Below the pieces are notes generated by a model, which was given only the letters and a program-made list of their open reading frames with translations, made no database searches and had not been told where the DNA came from. A stretch of DNA of 13,912 nt from Silvimonas sp. (GTDB lineage Bacteria; Pseudomonadota; Gammaproteobacteria; Burkholderiales; Chitinibacteraceae). Location: the NCBI GenBank assembly GCA_030151005.1, contig JASLES010000516.1, positions 1 to 13,912 of the forward strand. The letters run 5' to 3'. The position numbers were made by a program, and so were the translations under genes. Below, one piece after another: positions 1 to 5,029 of this stretch (the first letter of the stretch is position 1; each line of letters starts with the position of its first letter).

Positions 1-624
1 CTGGGTACTGCCCACCAGTGCCACGGTGTCCCAAGCCTGCCAATGGTGCCGATCCGGCCCCAGATACGCCCCGAAGGCTTTCTCTCCCCACGGCACCTGG
101 CTGGGGGCGACAATGGGCGAAAACGCCGAAGCACTGCGATACCGATCCGGCTCACGCAGGGCAATCATCAACGCGCCGTGGCCGCCCATGGAATGCCCGC
201 TGATGGCACGGGCCACCGTCACCGCAAAATGCTGCTCGACCAGCGTTGGCAGCTCGCTGACCACATAGTCATACATGCGGTAGTGGCTGGCCCAGGGCGC
301 TTGGTTAGCGTTAAGGTAAAACCCCGCACCTTTACCCAGATCGTACGCAGGATCATCCGCAACCTCGTCACCGCGCGGGCTGGTATCCGGGGCGACAATG
401 GCAATGCCATGTTCAGCGGCATAACGCTGTGCGCCCGCCTTGGTGATGAAGTTCTGCTCGGTGCAGGTCAGGCCGGATAGCCAGTACAGCACCGGCACCG
501 GCCCGTTTTCAGCCTGCGGCGGCAGGTAAATGGCAAAGTTCATGGCGCAGCCCAATGTGGCGGACTGATGCCGGTAGACACTTTGCCAGCCGCCAGCGGC
601 CGCACGGTGTTCAATGCGTTCCAT
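1..624 (-). CDS. fghA: S-formylglutathione hydrolase, C-terminus cut by window edge
   Basis: Hydrolyses S-formylglutathione to glutathione and formate in the cytoplasm, the second step of glutathione-dependent formaldehyde detoxification. The 208 codons present carry the esterase-D/FGH family signature: an oxyanion-region stretch YWLSGLTCTEQNF near residues 48-59, a conserved APDTSPRG at 78-85, and the nucleophile elbow GHSMGGHGAL with catalytic Ser145. Family members have about 280 residues, so roughly the last quarter, including the catalytic Asp and His, lies beyond position 1. The start at 624 is preceded by GGAG about 3-7 bases upstream and lies 11 bases after the frmA stop, so the two genes are almost certainly cotranscribed and do consecutive reactions. 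The reading frame is open to the edge without a stop. Identification is confident from the motifs and the neighbour. Confidence 0.95.
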   Translation of the reverse strand, partial: MERIEHRAAAGGWQSVYRHQSATLGCAMNFAIYLPPQAENGPVPVLYWLSGLTCTEQNFITKAGAQRYAAEHGIAIVAPDTSPRGDEVADDPAYDLGKGAGFYLNANQAPWASHYRMYDYVVSELPTLVEQHFAVTVARAISGHSMGGHGALMIALREPDRYRSASAFSPIVAPSQVPWGEKAFGAYLGPDRHHWQAWDTVALVGSTQ

Positions 625-635
625 GGGTGCTCCGC

Positions 636-1745
636 TTAGTAGTGGATGACCGAACGGATCGACTTGCCTTCGTGCATCAGATCGAACGCCTCGTTGATCT
701 TGTCCAGCGGCATGGTGTGGGTCACAAACGGGGCGAGTTCAATCTTGCCCTGCATGGCGTCTTCTACCATGCCTGGCAATTGGGTGCGGCCTTTCACGCC
801 ACCAAACGCGGTGCCTTTCCAGCTACGGCCCGTCACCAACTGGAACGGACGAGTAGAGATCTCTTGCCCCGCCCCGGCCACGCCAATGATCACAGACTGA
901 CCCCAGCCCCGGTGTGCGCATTCCAGCGCAGCGCGCATGACGTTCACGTTGCCAATGCACTCAAAAGAGTGATCCACGCCCCAGGTGGTCATCTCCACAA
1001 TCACTTGCTGGATGGGCTTGTCGTAATCCTTGGGGTTAACGCAATCCGTCGCGCCAAACTGTTTGGCCAGCGTGAATTTGGATGGATTGGTGTCAATCGC
1101 AAAAATGCGCCCGGCCTTGGCTTGCCGTGCGCCCTGAATCACCGCCAGGCCAATCCCGCCCAAACCAAACACGGCCACACTGTCACCTTCCTGCACTTTG
1201 GCGGTGTTGTGGACTGCGCCAATACCGGTAGTGACGCCGCAACCCAGCAGACACACTTGTTCCGGGTTGGCATCCGGATTGATTTTGGCCAGCGATACTT
1301 CAGCCACCACGGTGTACTCGCTAAACGTGGAGCAGCCCATGTAGTGGTAAACCGGCTTGCCTTCGTAAGAGAACCGGGACGTACCATCCGGCATTACGCC
1401 TTTGCCCTGGGTGGCGCGCACCGACACACACAGGTTGGTCTTGCCCGATTTGCAGAACAGGCATTCGCCGCATTCTGCCGTGTACAGCGGAATCACGTGG
1501 TCGCCCGGCTTGACGCTGGTCACGCCCTCACCTACTTCAACCACCACGCCGGCGCCTTCATGGCCCAGCACCACCGGGAACAGACCTTCCGGATCATCGC
1601 CAGACAGCGTAAACGCATCCGTGTGACACACGCCGGTATGGGTAATCTTGATCAGTACCTCGCCCTTTTGCGGTGGCGCGACATCAATCTCGACAATTTC
1701 CAGCGGCTTGCCTGGGCCAAATGCGACGGCGGCACGTGATTTCAT
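636..1745 (-). CDS. frmA: S-(hydroxymethyl)glutathione dehydrogenase (class III alcohol dehydrogenase)
   Basis: Oxidises S-hydroxymethylglutathione, formed spontaneously from formaldehyde and glutathione, to S-formylglutathione with NAD+; it can also reduce S-nitrosoglutathione. The protein has 369 residues, the normal family length. Visible residues: catalytic zinc ligands Cys40, His62 (GHE) and Cys169; structural zinc cysteines 92, 95, 98 and 106; Rossmann motif GLGGIG at 194-199; and Arg110 in SVRATQGKG, at the position of the class III arginine that binds the glutathione carboxylate. The frame stays open upstream to 1964, but the start MKSRAAVAFG at 1745 is chosen because an AAGAGGA ribosome site sits 5 bases before it and homologues begin this way. 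fghA follows after 11 bases. No frmR-type repressor gene is adjacent on the visible side. Confidence 0.97.
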   Translation of the reverse strand: MKSRAAVAFGPGKPLEIVEIDVAPPQKGEVLIKITHTGVCHTDAFTLSGDDPEGLFPVVLGHEGAGVVVEVGEGVTSVKPGDHVIPLYTAECGECLFCKSGKTNLCVSVRATQGKGVMPDGTSRFSYEGKPVYHYMGCSTFSEYTVVAEVSLAKINPDANPEQVCLLGCGVTTGIGAVHNTAKVQEGDSVAVFGLGGIGLAVIQGARQAKAGRIFAIDTNPSKFTLAKQFGATDCVNPKDYDKPIQQVIVEMTTWGVDHSFECIGNVNVMRAALECAHRGWGQSVIIGVAGAGQEISTRPFQLVTGRSWKGTAFGGVKGRTQLPGMVEDAMQGKIELAPFVTHTMPLDKINEAFDLMHEGKSIRSVIHY

Positions 1746-1845
1746 GATGGTCCTCTTGAGGTGGAGTCTGCCCGGACGAGCAACAGTAAATGAGACGAGC
1801 GATGCCACAGCAGGCACGCCAGATGACTGGTCCATTAGATCGCGC

Positions 1846-1873
1846 AGTATAGCCATGCTGCGGGCCCCGTGAA
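1846..1873 (-). promoter_or_regulatory. candidate sigma-70 promoter for frmA-fghA
   Basis: On the minus strand a -35-like TTCACG (1873-1868, 4 of 6 matches) is followed after 16 bases by TATACT (1851-1846, 5 of 6 matches). Transcription would start near 1840, giving a 5' leader of about 95 bases before frmA. Found by eye; the -10 is good, the -35 moderate. Confidence 0.4.
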
Positions 1874-1882
1874 ACCCGCAGC
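1857..1882. promoter_or_regulatory. 8-bp inverted repeat around the frmA -35 element
   Basis: GCTGCGGG (1857-1864) and CCCGCAGC (1875-1882) form a perfect inverted repeat with a 10-base centre that contains most of the proposed -35 hexamer. This is the geometry of a repressor or activator operator. It could instead be a weak transcription-stop hairpin after mlaC, but no T-run follows in the minus direction (the next bases are ATGGCTATAC). It does not resemble the FrmR operator of E. coli as far as I can judge. Confidence 0.35.
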
Positions 1883-1941
1883 GCAAGAACGGCTGCGGAT
1901 ACCGGCTGCCGATGACGCCCAGGATGCTGCGGCTAACCGGT

Positions 1942-2562
1942 TTACCTGGCCGGGCCGTGCGCACCGGCTTTGGTATTGGCGGCCGCCAATTGCCGGATCA
2001 GACCATCAACGCCGTCTTTTTGAATCACCCCGCCAAACTGGTTGCGATGGCTATTGATAAAACTGATGCCCTCAACCGAAATGTCATACACCTTCCAGCC
2101 GGCTGCGGTGTTTTCAAAATCCAGATCCAGCGCAATGGCCTGTTGCCCTGGCTGGTTGACCATGCTGTGCACCGTTTGTTCATCAGCCGACTGGCCCGGG
2201 CGCGTGCCTTTGACATCAACTTGCGCGCCTTTGTGATTGCTGAGTACCGCCACCCAGGTCCGCACCAGCATGGCTCTGAACTCGGTGGTCAGCGCTTGTT
2301 GCTGTTCTGGCGTAGCACTGCGCCAGTATTTGCCGACGGCCAGCGCGGTCATGCGACCAAAATCGGCCAGCGGCACCAGGCGGGCATCTGCAAGGCTCTG
2401 CTGTTTGACCGGGTCCTGAGCGTTGGCGTTGATGATGTCCAGCACATCTTTACTCACCCCCCGCACAATGCCCTCCGGAGAGGCGGGATCAACCTGCGCC
2501 GCCAGGGCAAAAACCGGCATCACCAGCAATGCTGCCAAAAACCAATGCTTGAAACGAATCAT
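1942..2562 (-). CDS. mlaC: MlaC/Ttg2D-family periplasmic phospholipid-binding protein
   Basis: MlaC carries phospholipids across the periplasm between the outer-membrane MlaA complex and the inner-membrane MlaFEDB transporter, keeping the outer membrane asymmetric. The 206-residue product has a signal peptide, MIRFKHWFLAALLVMPVFALAA, ending near residue 22. The mature part is typical of the Tol_Tol_Ttg2 family: a helical DPASPEGIVRGVSKDVLDII start, VPLADFGRMTALAVGKYWRS, and a C-terminal strand region with GWKVYDISVEGISFINSHRNQF. The start at 2562 is preferred over an in-frame ATG at 2628 because it directly opens the signal peptide and has GGGGA about 9 bases upstream. No mlaF, mlaE, mlaD or mlaB gene flanks it; frmA follows after 196 bases with its own candidate promoter, so this copy stands alone. 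It could be a paralogue with a different partner. Confidence 0.85.
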   Translation of the reverse strand: MIRFKHWFLAALLVMPVFALAAQVDPASPEGIVRGVSKDVLDIINANAQDPVKQQSLADARLVPLADFGRMTALAVGKYWRSATPEQQQALTTEFRAMLVRTWVAVLSNHKGAQVDVKGTRPGQSADEQTVHSMVNQPGQQAIALDLDFENTAAGWKVYDISVEGISFINSHRNQFGGVIQKDGVDGLIRQLAAANTKAGAHGPAR

Positions 2563-2931
2563 CAAATCAATCCCCGCTGTGAAACAGCAAGCCCGCCAGG
2601 CACCATGCCAGGTAAGCCGAGCAGTCACAGTGCATGAGCCGCATTACCATCAGATGACTTGCCTGGCGCTCTCCGGTTTGCGGCAGCGCCCCCGCAACAA
2701 ACCAACCACGGCCTCTGGTTGTCCACTCCCGGGTTTTCTGCCTGACGCGAATGCATGACTCCTGCAACAGCCTCCGCTTTTGCTTACCCGGTCAACCACA
2801 CTTCATGACACACGTTTTACGCATTGCTTTGCAAAAACAAATAAAACCGTGACACGATGACGCGCCAGGCAGCCCAAGGCTTGGGCCCCGGCAAGTCCAA
2901 AACAATCCAGAACCAGAAAAGAAGAATGAAC
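2563..2931. other. divergent intergenic region between mlaC and the hydrolase gene
   Basis: About 370 bases with no convincing gene; the frames open here lack ribosome sites and protein-like composition. It must hold the promoters for mlaC (minus) and the hydrolase (plus), but I could not place good -35/-10 pairs. Short dyads seen: GCTGT-GAA-ACAGC at 2576-2588 just before the mlaC ribosome site, TTGCGG/CCGCAA at 2678-2697, and the stronger palindrome at 2872-2886 listed separately. The stretch 2811-2850 is distinctly AT-richer than its surroundings, as expected near a promoter. Confidence 0.5.
2872..2886. promoter_or_regulatory. 15-bp perfect palindrome in the hydrolase leader
   Basis: GCCCAAG-G-CTTGGGC is a perfect 7-bp inverted repeat around a single central base, 45 bases before the hydrolase start at 2932. 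The spacing suits a dimeric repressor site; with a one-base centre it is a poor RNA hairpin. No regulator gene is adjacent to pair it with. Confidence 0.3.
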
Positions 2932-3876
2932 ATGAGGATGAAACACCCAATGCGTCTGCTCAGGCAGACCGGCATGGCCTGCGCTTGTCTATTGCTGGCG
3001 CTGGCGGCACATGCAACCAGTCTGACCGGGCTCCAGCGCGTGGCTGATCGTGATACGGCGTATGGCGACTGGGTTGCCGCCCCACGAACCACGCTGTGGG
3101 CCACCACCGATTCGCCATTGCACTGGTCAAAACTGGAAATCCTGGCCTACACGCATGATCACCCGGCACCGTACGCGCTGGTGCTGCATGGCATGGTCGG
3201 GGGCATTCTGTGGAAAGCGGGCCTGGCCTCTACCGGTGGTACGGATAATTTGTCCGCCATCCTGTATGCCATGGGCTTTAACGTGTACGAGCTGCACCGC
3301 CGTGGTTACGGCAATTCGGAAGGGCCCTCTGCCGAGGAAATCCAGACCGCACGCGGGCTGGATACCGGCGGGTTAATCAAAGAGACGGACTACGACCTCT
3401 CTGCCGCTATCAAGCTGATAGAAAAACAGCCAGGTGTCATTCCGGTGGGGGTGGTGGCTGGCCATTCTTTTGGCGGGCTGGAATCTGTCCACCTGGCCGA
3501 TACGCCCTGGGGCCGGCACCTTGTGGGCAGCGTCAATCTGGCGGGCGGATATAGCTTTGTTCACAAAGACGGCGCCACCACGTTGCCGCTGGATTTCTTC
3601 CGCCAGTACGGCATAACCCACAAACCCGTCTTGTTCATTTACTCCGAGACCGACTGGCTGAACCCGGTCAGCTTTGTCCGCAGCTGGTTCTCCCTGTTGC
3701 CAGACAACCCGAAAAGCGAGCTGATCTTTGTAAAAACCCTCAGCCAGATTGACGGCCACGATGGCATTACCATGGGCGATGGCGCCGACCGCTGGATCGG
3801 GCCGCTGCAAGATTTCGTGCTGGGGCTGGTCGGCACTGATCCACAGCAAGGGACCACCCAGGCCGGCGTTCACTAA
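2932..3876 (+). CDS. exported alpha/beta-fold hydrolase, substrate unknown
   Basis: A serine hydrolase of the alpha/beta fold. With the start at 2932 the protein has 314 residues: a basic n-region and a hydrophobic core ACACLLLALAAHA up to about residue 28 form a Sec signal peptide, so the enzyme is probably periplasmic or secreted. The catalytic set is visible: oxyanion HGMVGG at 86-91, nucleophile elbow GHSFGG with Ser179, acid Asp241 in YSETDW, and His276 in DGHDG. The substrate cannot be read from sequence; esterase or lipase-like activity is the family expectation. Possible starts are 2926, 2932 and 2938; 2932 is chosen because the purine run AAAAGAAG ends 7 bases before it, while 2926 is too close. 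It is transcribed alone, diverging from mlaC and converging on the NTF2-like gene. Confidence 0.85.
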   Translation: MRMKHPMRLLRQTGMACACLLLALAAHATSLTGLQRVADRDTAYGDWVAAPRTTLWATTDSPLHWSKLEILAYTHDHPAPYALVLHGMVGGILWKAGLASTGGTDNLSAILYAMGFNVYELHRRGYGNSEGPSAEEIQTARGLDTGGLIKETDYDLSAAIKLIEKQPGVIPVGVVAGHSFGGLESVHLADTPWGRHLVGSVNLAGGYSFVHKDGATTLPLDFFRQYGITHKPVLFIYSETDWLNPVSFVRSWFSLLPDNPKSELIFVKTLSQIDGHDGITMGDGADRWIGPLQDFVLGLVGTDPQQGTTQAGVH

Positions 3877-3902
3877 TCAGCAAGCCGCCCGAAGGATCTG
3901 CC

Positions 3903-3928
3903 CGGCCAGCGGCACTCACCGCTGGCCG
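3903..3928. terminator. bidirectional hairpin between convergent genes
   Basis: A perfect 10-bp stem (CGGCCAGCGG at 3903-3912 and its complement at 3919-3928) with a 6-base loop CACTCA lies in the 63-base gap between the hydrolase stop (plus) and the NTF2-like stop (minus). Position and strength suggest transcription termination for both genes, but neither side has a clear T-run, so it may work with Rho or simply protect 3' ends. Confidence 0.5.
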
Positions 3929-3939
3929 ACGGGGTTGAC

Positions 3940-4329
3940 TCAAGGTGCGGGCGGCGACACCTGATTGCCCATGGCAAAGGTGGCGGTCTGGATCAAGCCA
4001 TTTTGCACTTCGTAAATACACAGCATTTCGATGGTGCCGATGCCTTCTGCAAAATTGCGCGTGATCAGTTCGTGATCAACCACGATGTCGCCAATGCAGG
4101 CGCGGGACAACAAACGCGCGTGCAGGTCGGGCTCGGCAAAGCGGGAGACATAGCGATCACGCAGTTCGGCATGGCCGATGGCCAAAAGCGTGCCATCCAG
4201 CGAGCGTTGGGCTGCATCTGGCGCGTAGGTGGCCAGCAAGGCGTCGATGTCTTTGGCGTTGTAGGCGTCAAGTTGGGACTGAACAAGGGAAGCAGGATTC
4301 ATTGTTGTGCTCTGGATAGACGGGTTCAT
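3940..4329 (-). CDS. NTF2/SnoaL-like small protein
   Basis: A 129-residue protein of the NTF2-like (SnoaL/ketosteroid-isomerase-like) fold, a cone-shaped alpha+beta pocket used by small enzymes and binding proteins. The signature is the first helix and turn, SQLDAYNAKDIDALLATYAPDA at about residues 18-39, then GHAELRDRYVSRFAEPDLHAR, and late strands DHELITRNF and IEMLCIYEVQNGLI. No signal peptide is present. The function is unknown; the family is too broad to name a substrate. The start at 4329 overlaps the upstream P-loop gene's stop as ATGA, implying translational coupling; an internal ATG at 4302 (MNPASLVQ) is a plausible alternative, with AGAG a short distance before it. Neither has a strong ribosome site. 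The overlap ties it to the kinase-like gene in one transcript. Confidence 0.75.
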   Translation of the reverse strand: MNPSIQSTTMNPASLVQSQLDAYNAKDIDALLATYAPDAAQRSLDGTLLAIGHAELRDRYVSRFAEPDLHARLLSRACIGDIVVDHELITRNFAEGIGTIEMLCIYEVQNGLIQTATFAMGNQVSPPAP

Positions 4330-4829
4330 GAACGGTGCAGGATGACATGAAAACCTTCATCCGCCGAGGGTGGGACAAAGTGGCTGGTAATCAGGTCAAA
4401 TTGCGCGTCAGTGGCCGCAAAGTCATGCTCACCACTGGCGTTTCTGGCGCGCAAACGGGCGCGGCAAACATCATCCGGTACATCCAGAAAATGGAGTTGA
4501 TGGGCCACGTTGGCGTCTTCAAACACGGTGCGCATCCACGCCCGGCTGGCAACGGTATTGGCCGGAAAATCCAGCACGACCGACACGCCTGCTCTGAGCA
4601 AACTCACCAGATGCGGCTGCAAGGTCGCCCGCAGGCGCGCTGAATACCGCACATAATCTGCCACGGTGCTCATTTCATCACCATAAAGCTGAGACAGCCA
4701 ATGATCTTCGCTCATGACCAGGGTATCGGGTTGTTGCGCTAACTGGCGGGTCAACGTTGATTTGCCGGCGGCGATTTTTCCGCACATCAAGTGAAGCACT
4801 GCGGGTGTGGCTGAAACGGATTGTGGCAT
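4326..4829 (-). CDS. P-loop kinase-like ATPase (AAA_33-type), substrate unknown
   Basis: A 167-residue P-loop NTPase resembling small-molecule kinases. The Walker A motif is GKIAAGKST at residues 17-25 (Lys23), a Walker B-like strand is SVVLDFPAN near 83-91 (Asp87), and an arginine-rich segment CRARLRARN at 122-130 fits a lid that closes over ATP. This layout (P-loop, SEDHW around 40-44, DFPAN, LDVPDD, Arg-rich lid) matches the AAA_33/zeta-toxin-like kinases, but the short length and lack of an antitoxin partner argue against a zeta toxin. The start at 4829 is chosen over 4856 because a strong AGAGGAG lies 6 bases upstream. The stop overlaps the NTF2-like start by four bases. Before it lies a terminator and hairpin leader that may control its expression. 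Confidence 0.8.
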   Translation of the reverse strand: MPQSVSATPAVLHLMCGKIAAGKSTLTRQLAQQPDTLVMSEDHWLSQLYGDEMSTVADYVRYSARLRATLQPHLVSLLRAGVSVVLDFPANTVASRAWMRTVFEDANVAHQLHFLDVPDDVCRARLRARNASGEHDFAATDAQFDLITSHFVPPSADEGFHVILHRS

Positions 4830-4834
4830 GGTGT

Positions 4835-4842
4835 ACTCCTCT
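4835..4842 (-). promoter_or_regulatory. strong ribosome binding site fixing the kinase start
   Basis: AGAGGAGT on the minus strand, 5-6 bases before the ATG at 4829. It lies about 30 bases beyond the intrinsic terminator, so translation of the kinase depends on transcription either passing the terminator or starting in the short gap, where no promoter is apparent. Confidence 0.7.
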
Positions 4843-4871
4843 GGCAGGACAAACAACCAGCAGGCGGCAAC

Positions 4872-4897
4872 AAAAAACCCGCCTGTTGGGGCGGGTT
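4872..4897 (-). terminator. intrinsic terminator before the kinase gene
   Basis: On the minus strand AACCCGCC (4897-4890), loop CCAACA, GGCGGGTT (4883-4876) and then a T-run (six Ts counting the last two of the stem, 4877-4872): a textbook Rho-independent terminator with an 8-bp stem. It stops minus-strand transcription coming from 5030 or from the candidate promoter at 4989-5017. It ends about 43 bases before the kinase start, so it could either end the peroxidase operon or act as an attenuator for the kinase operon. Confidence 0.8.
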
Positions 4898-4919
4898 GCT
4901 TTGCTTGTGATGACGCGCG

Positions 4920-4982
4920 CTAACCCACCATTGTGCGAATGGTGGAAATAATCAGTGCGATGCGAAAATCACGGCGTTTCAT
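4920..4982 (-). CDS. possible 20-codon leader peptide, leaderless start
   Basis: A short frame of 20 sense codons ending in TAG. The peptide starts MKRRDFRIAL and ends IISTIRTMVG; it has four Ile and four Arg, with Leu and Val one each. There is no Shine-Dalgarno before the ATG, but the ATG coincides with the transcription start predicted from the promoter at 4989-5017, so it would be translated as a leaderless message. Its last codons run through both arms of the hairpin at 4925-4945 and its stop lies 22 bases before the terminator stem, so ribosome progress could affect the folding of the RNA. Branched-chain residues are mildly enriched, as in some amino-acid attenuator peptides, but the downstream gene is not biosynthetic. 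It may be a chance frame; no homologue is known to me. Confidence 0.35.
   Translation of the reverse strand: MKRRDFRIALIISTIRTMVG
4925..4945 (-). promoter_or_regulatory. hairpin with possible antiterminator arm
   Basis: CCACCATT (4945-4938) and AATGGTGG (4932-4925) form a perfect 8-bp stem with a 5-base loop CGCAC in the minus-strand RNA. Its 3' arm continues as GGTGGGTT (4929-4922), which can pair with all eight bases of the terminator's 5' arm AACCCGCC (4897-4890) with one G-U pair. The two folds are mutually exclusive, which is attenuator geometry. Confidence 0.5.
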
Positions 4983-4988
4983 GACACG

Positions 4989-5017
4989 ATCATGCAGACC
5001 GCCGCTGGCGGTGTCAA
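4989..5017 (-). promoter_or_regulatory. consensus-like promoter for the kinase leader
   Basis: A perfect TTGACA -35 (5017-5012) is separated by 17 bases from CATGAT (4994-4989, 4 of 6 matches to TATAAT). Initiation 7 bases beyond would fall at about 4982, the A of the small ORF's ATG. It lies just after the peroxidase stop codon at 5030, so the kinase pair need not rely on read-through from upstream. Confidence 0.5.
4998..5012. promoter_or_regulatory. dyad in the promoter spacer, candidate operator
   Basis: ACCGCC-GCT-GGCGGT is a perfect 6-bp inverted repeat with a 3-base centre, lying between the -35 and -10 and touching the last base of the -35. Regulators of several families bind dyads in the spacer. 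It could also be a 3' end hairpin for the peroxidase message, as it starts 18 bases past that stop codon, but there is no T-run. Confidence 0.35.
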
Positions 5018-5029
5018 ACACTGTCTGCC

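Noticed and set aside
555..1739. 394-codon plus-strand frame
   Set aside because: It is antisense to frmA, whose zinc and NAD motifs are complete; the plus product has no domain features and is His/Arg-rich.
2423..2758. 111-codon plus-strand frame across the mlaC upstream region
   Set aside because: About a third of it is antisense to mlaC, the rest has no domain, and there is no ribosome site.
2659..2871. Distant 10-bp inverted repeat (TGCCTGGCGC near 2659 and GCGCCAGGCA near 2862)
   Set aside because: The arms are about 200 bases apart with no further match around them; likely chance in GC-rich DNA.
4326..4829. Zeta-type toxin of a toxin-antitoxin pair
   Set aside because: The P-loop protein is shorter than zeta toxins, and its overlapping partner is an NTF2-like protein downstream, not a small helical antitoxin upstream.
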